The notes beneath the pieces were generated by a model. That model saw nothing but the letters and a program-made list of their open reading frames with translations. It made no database searches and had not been told where the DNA came from. Below, piece by piece: positions 23,163 to 35,196 of a stretch of DNA of 64,000 nucleotides. Location: assembly GCA_024516035.1 (NCBI GenBank), contig CM044959.1:18558525-18622524 (forward strand). Reading direction: 5' to 3'. Origin of the DNA: Bactericera cockerelli. Its lineage: Eukaryota; Arthropoda; Insecta; Hemiptera; Triozidae. The position numbers and the translations under genes were made by a program. The stretch's first letter is position 1. Each line of letters begins with the position of its first letter.

Positions 23163-23260
23163 CCGACCTCAGTATCTTGATTGATGAGACGAAAAACTTG
23201 TAACCTGGAGACCGATTGTTCTAGTTCCGAAAAATTGAGCAGAGTGAGAACACTGTGTAA
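23163..23260 (+). repeat. SINE family S2 copy cut by assembly gap
   Basis: accgacctcagtatcttgat, cttgtaacctggagaccgat, then gcagagtgagaacactgtg; the copy runs into the N gap, so its tail is lost. Confidence 0.6.
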
Positions 23261-23360
23261 NNNNNNNNNNNNNNNNNNNNNNNNNNNNNNNNNNNNNNNN
23301 NNNNNNNNNNNNNNNNNNNNNNNNNNNNNNNNNNNNNNNNNNNNNNNNNNNNNNNNNNNN
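23261..23360. other. Assembly gap, 100 N
   Basis: Exactly 100 N, the conventional size for a gap of unknown length. Sequences on either side need not be neighbours at the distance shown. Confidence 0.99.
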
Positions 23361-24104
23361 TTTGATAATTGTGATTTACACAAGATATTATAAGTTAAGA
23401 GTAATTCTTAAGACATGTGTAAAGCAAACCAATCATGGAATAAATATCCTTAATGATTTGCCTCGGGCAAAAATCGAACGCATGAACTAGAGATCCAGAA
23501 ATGAGAGCTTCATCCTCTTTAAGTTGTTATCCAGTTTGCACTTACTTTCAACTCGAGCCCAAGTGTTAGGGCCGAATTATAAAGCAGGATTAGATGTAAT
23601 CTAAGTAGACACTATCCCTTAACTCGGGCTATAGTGGGCTGTGATTGGTTGAAAATTCCCACTTGAGGGCATGTCTGTCTTAGCTGTTTCATAGTGTGTT
23701 CCTTGGTCCTCCTATTTTCAAACCTTAGAATTTGATCTTGGCAGCTTGTCCACTGCATAAAATAATACTTTCTGCTTCACTAGTGACTATTTGCGCGATT
23801 CAAGAGTTTATTCCTATGCAAATTCTAATGTCCATCGCATTCCTCCCATGTCAGTTCAATGAGTCTGCTCGGCAGGAATGTTTGCCTTGATATGCAGTGT
23901 GTGCCAGATTAGCTGCTGTCACAGCTGCTCATGCTAATGCTAACTGTACGCTAGCATGAGCTTGTGATATCTCGTCTTGACATGATTTTTTTTGTAAAAA
24001 AAAATCAAAGAGTTGTGATTTTTTTGTTCTTTCTCAATAAGAAATTAATGTGAACCAGTAGAAACTGGCTAGATATAAGAGAACTCAAGGGACTGGATTT
24101 TAGC
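23361..24104. other. Unannotated interval
   Basis: No ORF, repeat or exon recognised. A short inverted repeat sits near 23925-23960 (gctcatgctaatgc and gcgctagc-like gctagcatgagc). Confidence 0.5.
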
Positions 24105-24395
24105 GCGATTAGCTCAGTTTTGAAGCACTCGCTTCCCATGCGGAAGGTTCCGGGTTCGACCCGCCGTGCCGACAAAAAATTGTATTCTTAATTTGTTTAC
24201 AATTGTTTCTAAGGGATACCTTCCGGTGCGCTCGTGTTGACCCAGCAACTAAATGGGAAGTATTATGTCACTTCGTGCCCATCAGAGGGGAGGCATACTA
24301 CGGGATGGGCAGGCTACAACACATACCACAAGCGTATATAGTAGCTCCTGTTTCATGGTTTCGAAATAAAAAAGGCTGTGACACACTTATCTTTT
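24105..24395 (+). repeat. Fullest SINE family S1 copy
   Basis: tRNA-like head gcgcgattagctcagttttg with box B ggttccgggttcgacccgc, followed by gataccttccggtgcgctcg, tgttgacccagcaactaaat, actacgggatgggcaggct, gtagctcctgtttcatggtt and ggctgtgacacact. This copy defines the family order used for the others. Confidence 0.85.
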
Positions 24396-24551
24396 AAAAA
24401 CAAATAAAAAATCACCTGGAAATTGTTCTCATATCCCAGGGTCGACTATGATATCTTCTCCTTGAACTTAGTCTTTGCCCATTGAAACACGGCGGAATAT
24501 TTCACCAGCCTCTCAAGCAGATATAATGAAACCAATCTTCTCCCCTCCCAG

Positions 24552-27118
24552 GTGTACGTGACGACAGAGAGCAAGTTCAACACGTTGGCTGAGCTGGTGC
24601 ATCACCACTCGATGCATGCCGACGGTCTCATCACGCAACTCCTGTATCCCGCGCCCAAGCACAACAAACCCACCGTGTTCGCTCTGAGTCCAGGTATGAT
24701 TCCGCCCGCGGCAGTCAACGTGTTATCGCCTGTAGCATGCCTATTTCGCCGACCTCCGTGGCTCAGTGGTTAAGAGCATTGGTTACTGACCCGGAGGTTG
24801 CGGGTTCGAATCTCGGCCGGAGTGGAAATTTCTAACCGAAATTTTCCGTTTCCGGAATGGCATGGATGTAAAGGTAAAGTACCCTGAAGTAATGCGAAAG
24901 CGGTTCCGGGGCACATTTACCTTTAAAAAAAAGCATGCCTATTTCGGCCCTACAATCTACATTTCTATCCCGGTAGCTCAGTGGTCAAGGCATCTGACTG
25001 GTAATCCAGAAGTCGCGGGTTCGAAACCCAGGAGAAAAATAAATGAAACTGAAACTAAACTTTAACCATGATTAACATAATCATGTCCTGGTAGCTCAGT
25101 GGTAAAGGCGGCACTCAGTGGATCCAGAGATTCCAGTAGTCGCGGGTTCGACACCCAGCCGGCACAAGACAAGTTATCCTCCCATTTGGGATTTTGACCA
25201 CATAATAATACGTCTTGGGCTTACTGCTGAAATAATGGGACTCATTAGTCCTAATCGAGCAGTATAAAAAAGGCGATATTATTATTACATTTTCTCGACA
25301 GTCGTGTTGTTATCAGATGATTAAACAAAGTCCGAGATATACAAATAATAATAATAATTAGACTTTATATGACATCAAAGCACATAATAAATTACAATAA
25401 ATGTAAAAAAGTCTATTAGAAGGTAGATATTATAATCTCTGCCATCCAACCCTGCACCTACTTCATGTCAAGCAATGTTTTAGGTTAAATGTTCTGATAA
25501 ATGTTTACAGGACAGGCAGCACCTAACTGATTCCCAACATCGCCCCCAATATAATATCGAATGAAACTATTAATACTACTGGTTAACGCGCTGGTCTGGT
25601 AATCCAGGTAGCGAAAAGATCCGTTGGTTCGAATCCCCACCCAGTGCATGGATTTTTCCTCATTAAATTGAGTTTGTGACCACATTATAGTAAGACTCTG
25701 AGGGTTAGGTTGTAGAAAACTGTTAACGGTTACCTTCCACTAAAGAGTGTTATTATAATAATTAAATACCACATGCTCTCCAACCTGCAAATCTGACAGA
25801 ATAGATTTGTTGTAGCTTGAATTGTTTACTATTTTCAGAGCCGGACGAGTGGGAAATCAACCGGACAGACATAGTGATGAGGCACAAGCTGGGGGAGGCC
25901 AGTACGGGGACGTGTATGAGGCTGTGTGGAAGAGGTACAATATGACAGTGGCTGTGAAGACCTTGAAGGTATGTCCCATCCTCCCATCCCTTCCATATGT
26001 AAAGTTAGTACGAGGCTGTGTGGAAGAGGTACAATATGACAGTGGCTGTGAAGACCTTGAAGGTATGTCCCATCCTCCCATCCCTTCGATATGTAAAGTT
26101 CATCTCCCCCTAGACTCCAGATTTAGACTTTTCGACGAAAATTCTGTTCAATCCAAACACGTGAGGCTGACATTTCCGGTCCTACCCAGGCTGGGTGAGG
26201 TTAATGTGGGTAGCTGGTACGATTCCCAGCGAATGGAGGGTAAAACCCGTGTCCTGACTATCTATCTCAGTCAGGACGTTAAAATCAAATAGAATCAACT
26301 GGTCACAATAGATCTAATTAGGTCGCAGTGTTAATTGTAAGGGTTTCACTGAAAACCCTGCAAACAGGTCAGATAATAATAATAGACTCCAGCTAGACAC
26401 TTGAGGATTTGAACCCTGTACGTAGTCACCGTGACCGAGTGAGTTGGCGCGCTAAGCATTGCACGCACGGTGACCTGCGTTCGATCCCCAGCGGGCAGAA
26501 TTTTTTTCTGCTCTATACTTGGGTGTTCGGGGTCCACTGATACCTCGTGCGGAAAAATGAGTAGCTGCTTTAATGTTAGCAGCGGCCAGTGGCGGAATTA
26601 TAGGCAAAAATAAGATATTGGGATATTAAAGTTACGGAAAAGTCCTATAATTTTGCGCTACCCACTAAAATGGTGATATAATAACACAAAGAAACACATT
26701 ATTACTATCAGAATTTGAACCCTATGATACTAGAGGCTAGCCAAAGAGAGCTGAAAAATATTTTTTGGTCATAAACCTACATCGAAATAATATTCATCAA
26801 AAATACTAATAGTCTACCAATTACGGTAACTAGACTACGAAGTCAAAGTTATCATATATGTATCAATCACTAGCGTGATATGTGTCACAATCACTTAAAC
26901 TAGCTTTACTAATTTTTGCCGAACTTGGGATGCGAACCACTGACTCATCTTTATTGATCAAGCCACTGAGGTCGGTGTTTCTATGAAGAATGTTTTTCTG
27001 TTTCACTAACGATCTATTTTTCTGTTTCATCAGGAGGACACGATGGCTTTAAAAGACTTTCTAGAGGAGGCTGCAATCATGAAGGAGATGAAACATCCGA
27101 ACCTGGTGCAACTGTTAG
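24552..27118 (+). CDS. Abl: Abl tyrosine kinase, internal exons (SH2 end to kinase N-lobe)
   Basis: Exons 24552-24693, 25839-25968 and 27034-27118. The first encodes the end of the SH2 domain and the linker ([38 protein letters not shown]). The second holds [14 protein letters not shown], the glycine loop [13 protein letters not shown] and the beta-3 lysine in VAVKTLK. The third gives the alpha-C helix ([19 protein letters not shown]). This is nearly residue-for-residue Abl, a cytoplasmic tyrosine kinase controlling actin and cell adhesion. In exon 2 one G is missing in the run that should encode LGGG (five G where six are needed), so the frame breaks at the P-loop. SH3 exons and the rest of the kinase domain are not found in the window; gaps at 23261 and 43857 bound the segment. 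Confidence 0.93.
24750..24927 (+). repeat. SINE family S3
   Basis: cgacctccgtggctcagtgg head, box B gcgggttcgaatc, then ggaatggcatggatgtaaag and gcggttccggggcacattta. It is in the Abl intron. Confidence 0.82.
24968..25285 (+). repeat. Two tRNA-derived SINE copies, family S4
   Basis: A short copy (24968-25045: cccggtagctcagtggtcaa, gcgggttcgaaaccc) and a long copy (25085-25285: ctggtagctcagtggtaaag, gcgggttcgacacccagcc, then cctcccatttgggattttg, cgtcttgggcttactgctg, gcagtataaaaaaggcgat, ending in a TTA repeat). The long copy matches 55168-55375. Confidence 0.83.
25575..25690 (+). repeat. tRNA-derived SINE-like copy
   Basis: ctggttaacgcgctggtctg, box B ttggttcgaatcccc, then gtgcatggatttttcctcat and gtttgtgaccacattatag. 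Its head resembles the S4/S5 heads but the body differs, so I leave the family open. Confidence 0.6.
25918..26105 (+). repeat. 94-bp tandem duplication of Abl exon 3' end and donor
   Basis: The unit beginning gaggctgtgtggaagaggta is present at 25918 and 26012, with ccttgaag/gtatgt donors at 25968/25969 and 26062/26063. Copies differ at about one or two bases. The second copy is intronic if the first donor is used; its inclusion would add 94 nt and shift the frame. Confidence 0.92.
26165..26275 (+). repeat. Interspersed repeat family S6 copy
   Basis: Shares tttccggtcctacccaggct, cagcgaatggagggtaaaac and the order of motifs with 57115-57260 and 43590-43740. No clear box A/B is visible, so class is undetermined. 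Confidence 0.6.
26420..26610 (+). repeat. SINE family S5
   Basis: caccgtgaccgagtgagttg, gtgacctgcgttcgatcccc, ttttctgctctatacttggg, gttcggggtccactgatacc, agcggccagtggcgg. Same organisation as the copy in the loop of palindrome A. Confidence 0.85.
26855..26975 (-). repeat. SINE family S2
   Basis: Inverse copy: tatgtatcaatcactagcgt through actagctttactaatttttg to gccactgaggtcggt on the + strand. It lies about 60 bp upstream of the third Abl exon. Confidence 0.7.
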
Positions 27119-27989
27119 GTGAGTGTTTCACTGAAGTTAAGCAACCGGGAGCACGGTCAACACTTGGTTAAGTAACGGTTAGTCAAGTTTGCAGCTTGGT
27201 ACTTTTGGTAGAAAAATAGCAAAGTAAATCTCAGGCGCAAAGAAGATATGTATAGTACGTACTGTACATATCCTCTCTTTGCTAGTTAAGTTTTATTAAG
27301 GCATAAATTTGTTATAATTTAGAAGAGAATGAGTGCCATAGGAACACAGTCGTTCATTTAATATCAAATCAATCAAGTAGACCAAGCTCAAACCACTGTA
27401 ACAACAAAAATATCTACTAACTTCATTCTGTCATTTATATGTAATACAATCACTTCTTTTATAGTGTAATGCTTCCTTTTGACCAGTTGCTGTAAGATTA
27501 TTGTATCATCTCTATATCTACTTTTCATCCCAAATTGTGTTCACATTGTTCCTCTTAAATTGTTTTTTGACATGTATAATAATTTGTATTAAGGTATTGT
27601 TCCGTTAGTAAATTTACCCGTTTACCGGGCATTATTATTATTATCATTTAGTCTTCTGGTTCAGGAGACGAGGATCGAAATTTCTTGACTCAGATATTGA
27701 GTGTAGGCATCATAAGAGGTAGTGTGGCATCTGTGCTTGGCACACTAGACACTACCGAAGAAAGATAGTCTTGGGGAAGTTTTTAAAATTGTATGAATAA
27801 AAATAAAGTAATGAAAATTTGTATTTGTAAAAATCACTTCTTTTAACTGCTTTATTTCTCATTCATGAGTAACTACCCCTTAAAACAAGAGGACTGCATC
27901 CCCCTAGTGTGGGGTAGTCGCATTAAATATATGTTACCTATTATACATATTTTGTACAATTATTAATGCAAATAAATTACAAAATTCAT

Positions 27990-28805
27990 TTACTGACTTT
28001 AAATTTTAATAATGCTCAACTGACTTCAAATTTGAACAACGTTCAATAAACCCGACCTCACATAGTTATTCATTTACTGACTCTAAATTTTAATAATGCT
28101 CAACTGACTTCGAATTTGAGTAACGTTCAATAAACCCGACCTCACATAGTAATTCATTTACTGACTTTAAATTTTAATAATGCTCAACTGACTTCGAATT
28201 TGAGTAACGTTCAATAAACCCGACCTCACATAGTAATTCATTTACTGACTTTAAATTTTAATAATGCTCAACTGACTTCAAATTTGAGTTACGTTCAATA
28301 AACCCGACCTCACATAGTAATTCATTTACTGACTCTAAATTTTAATAATGCTCAACTGACTTCAAATTTAAATAGGGTTCAATAAACCCGATCTCACATA
28401 GTAATTCATTTACTGACTCTAAATTTTAATAATGCTCAACGGACTTCAAATTTGAATGCCGTTCAATAAACCCGACCTCACATAGTAATTCATTTACTGA
28501 CTCTAAATTTTAATAATGCTCAACGGACTTCAAATTTGAATGCCGTTCAATAAACCCGACCTCACATAGTAATTCATTTACTGACTCTAAATTTTAATAA
28601 TGCTCAACGGACTTCAAATTTGAATGCCGTTCAATAAACCCGACCTCACATAGTAATTCATTTACTGACTCTAAATTTTAATAATGCTCAACTGACTGAC
28701 AAATTTGAATAACGTTCAATAAACCCGACCTCACATAGGTAATTCATTTACTGACTCTAAATTTTAATAATGTTCAACTGACTTCAAATTTGAACAACGT
28801 TCAAT
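27990..28805. repeat. 84-bp satellite block, about 10 copies
   Basis: The phrase cccgacctcacatag recurs every 84 bp (28051, 28135, 28219 and on). Each unit reads cattcatttactgac, taaattttaataatgctcaa, ttcaataaaccc. Further copies at 29270, 35208, 35930-36085, 36680 and 37410-37650. On the minus strand these directly follow the stop codon of the membrane-protein exon, so they form its 3' UTR. Confidence 0.92.
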
Positions 28806-30317
28806 AAACCCGACCTCACACCTCACATATCTAGCATGTACTCCGTGGTGCATAGCTCGCTCTCCATGCCCGCCTCCATATCCTCCTCCTCCCTCCTCCC
28901 CGCCTGCAGTAGCGCCTCCAGCGCCTCCCCGAAGCATTATAAGAGCTAGTGTGGCATCTGTGCTTGGCACACTACACACTACCGAAGAAAGAATGATAGT
29001 CTTAGAGAAGTTTTTAAAATTGTATGAATAAAAATAAAGTAATAATAATTTGTATTTGTAAAAATCACTTCTTTTTAATGCTTTATTTCTCATTCACGAG
29101 AAATAAAGCATTAGTTAGGACACATATTATGTATATATTATTTATTTATTTTTAATTTTTTCTTCTATTCTATTGTATTTTAATTTGTAATTATTTGTGT
29201 TGTATATAATAATATGGCCTATTAATGAAGTGTAAATAAATAAATAAAATAAATTCATTTACTGACTTTAAATTTTAATAATGCTCAACTGACTGACAAA
29301 TTTGAATAAACCCGAGCTCACATATCGAGCATGTTCTTTTTCTCATTCATGAGTAATTCATTTACTGACTTAAAATTTGAATAGGGTTCAATGAACCCGA
29401 GCTCACAATCCTCACATATCTAGCATATACTCCGTGGTGCACAGCTCGCTCTCCATGCCCGCCTCCATATCCTCCTCCTCCTCCCGCCTCCCCGCCTGCA
29501 GTAGCGCCTCCAGCGCCTCCCCGAAGCATTATAAGAGGTAGTGTGGCATCTGTGCTGGGCACACTACACACTACCGAAGAAAGATAGTCTTAGAGAAGTT
29601 TTTAAAATTGTATGAATAAAAATAAAGTAATAATAATTTGTATTTGTAAAAATCACTTCTTTTAACTGCTTTATTTCTTATTCATGAGTAACTACCCCTC
29701 AAAACAAGAGGACTGCATCCCCTTAGTGTGGGGTAGTCGCATTAAATATATGTTATCTTATTATTTAGTCTTTTTTTATTCAATAATAAAAAAAAAGACA
29801 TGAAAAAATAGAAGACAATACTATTTGCTGCAATCCACCACATACTGAAAAGTACATTGGATTGCAGTAACTATTAAATATTAAATGGAGAATATGTATG
29901 AATATTAAAAAAAAATAAATATAATAAAGTTATTGGAAAAAAAAAAAATAATAAAAAAAAAATAAATATTTTGTACAATTATTAATGCAAATAAATTACA
30001 AAGTAATAAACGCGAAGTAATAAACGCGAACAAATAAACACATAATTGACGCGTGTTCTTTTCGTAATCTTTTTAAAAAATTGAAAATTAAAAAGTGCAT
30101 AGTTAAATTATCTTTTCAATATATTTTATTTCTGGATAATATGGACTGTTAGTTAAACTTATTTGTGGTTTTTATAACTCTTTTTTTAAGTAAAATCTTG
30201 AGAAAGATATCACAATTTCAAGTTTAATAATTAATTTTCAAAGTTAAATTGATTTTCTTTGATTCTATTGACATTGTAGTGTGCTCTAACCTTTCGCTAC
30301 CCTAAAATTTATACTAC

Positions 30318-31478
30318 ATGGACTCATTTAATGTAACTACAGTAAGTGGTAAATACCGTTTAACACTGGATGATTACACTTTTGGCTACTTTAGTCGAAA
30401 TAGTATCGGGCAAATAAAATGGGCATGTGTTTCTAAGCCCTGCTCAGCTCATGTGATCACCAACAAGGAAAAAGACAAAATAGTTGGAGGAGATTTTGTC
30501 CATTCCCACGACAAGGAGTCACTGAAGACACCGACATCTACAAGACATGGAAGTGGCGACAAACTCAAGTCAATCGTGACACCGGAGGCTTCACAGAAAA
30601 CTCCCAAGACCAACATGACACAGGAGTGTTCTCAAGTTACACCTCAACTGACACCTAGCCAGGCTGGAGCAGGCGAAGCCAGCCAGAACCTCACGGATCC
30701 CACTCAAGCTCTGCTGACGGAACGAAACGCTGCCATCGATACCATTGCTACCAAGGAGATGAAGAACGAGGAGCTGCAGGCTGAGCTAGAGGACTGCAAG
30801 GCGCTGATATCTTCATTGCGGACTACAATACAGACTCTGGAGGCTGCCTGGGAGCTGGATAGGACTGAACTAGATAAGTTCAGAAAACAAACTAGTCTCA
30901 CTCATTGTAGGCGTAAGCTAAGTGTTTTAGGTGATAGTCATTTGCACAATTTAGAGTCTGTCTTGCGCAAAGCGTTCCCTGACACTTACGATGTCAAGTG
31001 CTATCCCAAGTCAGGACTGGGCCTGAAAGATATTTGCAGCCAACCAGTGCGAGAGCATAGTGGTGAGGATTGCGTAGTTATCTTTGTAGGAACAAATGAC
31101 GTGTGTAAGCAGGCCTGGTCTGCAACTCAAATTTGTTTGAATGACATTGTAAACAAATTCAATTCTTGTAAATTGGTTTTCATCTTGGTTCCACCACGTA
31201 AAAATTCTACTGAATTTAACAACCACATTTATTCTTTCAATGTAAAAATTAGTAACTATCTAAGGGAAAAAGGTATTCCATTCTTGAATCCAGCACTTGT
31301 TTTGATGAAAAATAATTACAGCAAAGATAAACAACACTTAAATAAGATAGGTAAAGGTAATGTAGCTAAAATGATAAAGTCTCATATGCTGGAAAGCAAA
31401 GATTACCAATCTCTCTCGAAACCAACTAAGCCCACTGGTACTGAAAGGGTCCCAGTATCAACAAGTAAGAAGGAGTGA
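30318..31478 (+). CDS. LINE ORF1: FLYWCH-like finger, coiled coil, SGNH hydrolase
   Basis: 386 residues, intact. Residues 1-65 fit a FLYWCH-type zinc finger: Tyr/Phe-rich strand, WACVSKPC (Cys37, Cys42) and FVHSHD (His62, His64). Residues about 125-195 are Glu/Lys/Leu-rich and probably coiled coil. From about 200 an SGNH/GDSL fold: LSVLGDSH (Ser207), FVGTNDV (Asn about 260) and a C-terminal DKQHLN where the catalytic His is expected. SGNH esterase ORF1 proteins are known from CR1-type LINEs; they bind RNA/membranes or form trimers. The FLYWCH part in this combination is the unusual element. Its neighbour ORF2 overlaps the stop by 4 bases. Confidence 0.85.
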   Translation: MDSFNVTTVSGKYRLTLDDYTFGYFSRNSIGQIKWACVSKPCSAHVITNKEKDKIVGGDFVHSHDKESLKTPTSTRHGSGDKLKSIVTPEASQKTPKTNMTQECSQVTPQLTPSQAGAGEASQNLTDPTQALLTERNAAIDTIATKEMKNEELQAELEDCKALISSLRTTIQTLEAAWELDRTELDKFRKQTSLTHCRRKLSVLGDSHLHNLESVLRKAFPDTYDVKCYPKSGLGLKDICSQPVREHSGEDCVVIFVGTNDVCKQAWSATQICLNDIVNKFNSCKLVFILVPPRKNSTEFNNHIYSFNVKISNYLREKGIPFLNPALVLMKNNYSKDKQHLNKIGKGNVAKMIKSHMLESKDYQSLSKPTKPTGTERVPVSTSKKE

Positions 31479-34400
31479 TTAGAAATAGAAATCAAAGTAG
31501 TGGGAGTAGAGCAGCTAAGCCTAAGCCTAATCATACTTATCAATTTACTGATACTTATCAAAGCAATGATAAGAGAACAAAGCTCGAGCCTATGCGACGG
31601 TACAATGGTGACGTCAGGAATAGGTTTAACAAGGGGAAATGGGTAGGACTCAGAAATCTAATCACCAAAATCGAGTTTTTCGTAATAGTTCTCATAAGAC
31701 TAGAAATAAATTTGGTAGATCCTCTGGGTATCCTCGTGAATCTCGTGATTTCAGATCCAAGTATATCGCGGCCACACCCCCACCAGAGTATTACTCTTAT
31801 GGCTATGGGTACCCCCCTTATCTCCAGTACCCCCCTCATTCTTACTATGAACCTGACTGTTTTGATTACTATCCGGACTACGACAACTATTACCAGGACA
31901 TAAATTTCGAATCCAAAAACCGTTTTTTTCTACTAACAAGACGTCGACTCTTATAAAGAGTAAGAAGCATTTCACCCATTTATTAATTTCTCCTTCTAAA
32001 AACTCAAAACACCATCCTTGCAACTCTGGCACTGACTCTAACTTTATTTCATTCGAGAGAAATAATGAACATCCTAATTCAGTACCCCAGATAAATGGGG
32101 AACCTGAGCCTACCATATGTTCCCCCCCTTCTGATACGAGCCTGCCTTTTGACTCTTCTTTATGTTTAACAGATGACTCTGATAGTAATGATAGTGGGGT
32201 CTCTAATACAATTAGTGGGACTAACACTAACTTATTACTTAGCAAGAGTAGCATACTCACGTATGTCTCGTCCTATCCCAAATGTCTAAACTGTGTACAT
32301 TTTAATGCACAGAGCTTGTCAGCTCACATACATGAAATTAGGAATATTATTGACAATACGAATGTGCATGCCGTACTAATATCGGAATCATGGCTTAAGC
32401 CATCGTTATCCGACAGTATCGTTAATATTCCAGGTATGTTTTGGTAAGACATGATAGAGTGAAGAGAAGGGGTGGCGGCGTTGCGATTTTTATTCGTAAC
32501 GACATTACACACAAAGTTGTGTCTACAAGTAATGCTTCATTAGAGAGAGGCATAGAGTTCATGGCAGTTGAGTTGGTTGTGAGATCTATAAAGATCTTGG
32601 TCACTGTGGTTTACAAACCACCTGACATCAGTCAATTGGGCGAGTTTGATGATCTCATTGCCTCTGCCATACCCCAATATGAACATGTAATCATCATGGG
32701 AGACCTAAATGTAAATCTGCTAAACAAAAACTTACCAGCAGCAACGAGGTTTATTGAAACTATGTCGTCTTATAGCCTGACAATCTTGCCATCATCTCCT
32801 ACTCACCACAGTCCGAATCACCCAGCATCGCTCCTCGATTTGACAATGGTTGCCAGGAGTGACAAAGTTATTAAGTATGACCAAATACCTGCTCCAGGCA
32901 TATCATATCATAATCTCCTTTTTATGGCCTACTCCATCAAAGTTCCTAAATATCCTGCTCAACATATCAGGTACCGTGACTTGAAATCCATCGATCAGGA
33001 TACTTTCGCTGAATATCTAAATAGTCAAGATTTGAATATTTTTGAGTCTGTAAATGATTTAAATGCCAAGGTCGCACTTCTCAATGATAAGGTGACACAA
33101 GTGTTCGATCACTTCGCTCCTATCAGAGAGGCGCGCGTTACAAGACCTCCCATCCCTTGGATGACTCCTGCAATTAAAGCCAGTATGCGTGATCGTGACA
33201 AACTATTTGTACACTACCGACATCAACGCACACAGGAGTCATTGCAAGCATACAAAACAAAAAAGAATCTTACAAACTATATAGTGCGAAAGGCCCAGAG
33301 AAATTTTTCTCGTGGCATAATGCATGGGGGTCCGAAATCAATGTGGAAAAAGCTGAACAGTGTAGGATTGGGCAATGTAAAAGTGCACAGTTCTATATCT
33401 GTGGAGCTCGATCATCTAAATGACTACTTTGTCTCAGTTGTTCCCCCTCCCTGCAGTTCTCTGAAAGCACATGTGTTTGCAGCAGATTGACACTGAACCC
33501 GTCTCAGTTGCTTTGTCTTCCGAAGTCAATTTTGATTTTATCGAAGTTTCTACCGATAATGTCAGAAATTCAATCCTGTCGATTAAATCCAAGGCTTCTG
33601 GGTATGATGGTCTTGATCTGACGATGCTGAAAATGTGTTTGGCATTCTTTTTATCTGCCATTACATTAATATTTAATGAATCTTTTTCCATTGGAAAATT
33701 TCCAGATCTTTGGAAATTTTCAAACATTATACCTTTGAAAAAAGTTAATAATCCCTCCTCTTGTGCTGACTACCGGCCGATATCTTTGTTGCCTCTTTTG
33801 TCTAAGGGTTTGGAAAAGCTGGCAGTTCGACAGATACTTTCATTTGTTGAAAAGTATGATATTCTTGATCCATATCAATCTGGGTTCAGACGTTTCCACA
33901 GTACTGCAACAGCACTTGTGAAGGTCACAACCGATATCCGTGTTGCCCTTGACCAAAAAAAGGTCACAATACTGGTTTTACTCGATATGAGTAAAGCATT
34001 TGACAGTGTCGACTTTGACATACTTCTCAGGCTTCTCAAAAAGATGCATTTCTCGGATAATGCTCTATCCTGGATAGAGTCTTACCTGAGGGATCGACGT
34101 CAGCGCGTCTCCTGTGATGGTAAGTTGTCTGATTGGCTGCCAATACGTTCGGGGGTTCCACAGGGGTCAGTGGCCGGTCCTTTGTTGTTTGCACTGTACA
34201 TTTCAAGCATTAGAGGTGTCTTTGAACATTGCAGATATCATGTTTACGCGGATGATGTCCAAGTTTATATTCACTGCTTGCCTGAGGATATCGCCCGCAC
34301 CATTCAGCTGCTTAATGACGATCTTGGTAGATTTTCATTGTGGGCTAAAAGTTTGTTCTTAATACCAAACCCTTCAAAAACACAAGCACTAGTAGTGGGA

Positions 34401-35096
34401 ACAAACAATTTTGTCACTACTCTTTCATCACTGAACTTGCCTCCAGTAATGCTAAATGCGAATCCTATACCTTTCAGTAATAATGCAAAAAACCTTGGCA
34501 TTTTCATTGATACTACTCTGTCCTGGTCCAGACATGTTTCTGAAATACGAAAGAAAGTCTTTTACTCCCTGCATACATTGAGTAAGTTCAGAAACGTCTT
34601 TCCCAAATATCTCAAGAAGAAGTTGGTTGAATCTTTGATTCTTCCAATTTTCGACTATTGTGATATTGTGTATTGTGGACTTAGTGCTGACTCAAAACGC
34701 TCCCTACAGGTTGCACAAAATGCATGTGTGCGGTATGTTCTAAATTTGAAAAGATTCGATCATGTCTCAGAATCTTACCGTTCTCTAGACTGGATGGATC
34801 TTGACAAAAGAAGAAACCTGCACACATTGCTAACTCTGTTCAAGGTTTTTCATCTGCCATTTCCTGTGTATATCTCAGAGCTTTTTGATTTCCTTGCTGA
34901 CACAAATAGTTTCAGCACTAGGTCAGCCACAAGTAGGTTACTCACGGTTCCACTACACCGCACCTCTGCATATGAGAAATCTTTCCACATCATAGCAGTC
35001 CGGTTGTGGAATACAATACCGATGGAGGCAAGAAATGCACAAACATTAGAAATGTTTAAATCCTGTGTAGTCAAATTCTTAAAACCTTTAGAATAA
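31475..35096 (+). CDS. LINE ORF2: AP endonuclease and reverse transcriptase, frame-disrupted
   Basis: A low-complexity N-part (31475-32300) leads to an APE endonuclease (CVHFNAQSL, ISESWL, GGGVAIFIRND, VVYKPP, IIMGDLN) and an RT (DYRPISLLP, LLDMSKAFDSVD, GVPQGSVAGPLLF, YADDVQ), then the C-terminal AQNACVRYVL region. The frame changes near 31635, 31925 (T run), 32432 (one base missing before VLVRHD) and 33475. The ORF pieces 32441-33490 and 33471-35096 carry most of the domains. The RT motifs fit the CR1/Jockey group. Confidence 0.88.
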
Positions 35097-35164
35097 GACT
35101 ACACAAATTTTGTGGTTGGATGGAAGAGCTCAAAAATTGAGAATCCTGCCACATTAAATAAAAC

Positions 35165-35196
<32 letters not shown>

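Larger units (their letters stand above)
30003..35196 (+). mobile_element. Full-length non-LTR retrotransposon (CR1/Jockey-type LINE) with SGNH ORF1
   Basis: Flanked by the 10-bp target duplication aaattacaaa (29993-30002 and 35197-35206); the same stretch uninterrupted is seen at about 27979 in a sister unit. It ends with about 29 A after taaataaaacc. The 5' end has the direct repeat agtaataaacgcga twice. ORF1 30318-31478; ORF2 (endonuclease plus reverse transcriptase) about 31475-35096 in several frames. Confidence 0.93.

Noticed and set aside
24968..25035. tRNA-like sequence with good box A and box B
   Set aside because: No 3' acceptor strand pairs with the 5' end; it lies among SINE copies.
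27690..28805. CRISPR-like array (regular 84-bp repeats)
   Set aside because: The units are contiguous without unique spacers and the DNA is eukaryotic; it is a satellite.
28764..29093. Gly-rich minus-strand ORFs repeated at 29362 and 36028
   Set aside because: They read the array copies of the membrane-protein exon in a shifted frame; the true frame at 37651 is the one ending EYMLDM.
31751..32260. 169-codon minus-strand ORF inside the LINE
   Set aside because: Antisense to the ORF2 linker region, which reads openly on the + strand with LINE-like content.
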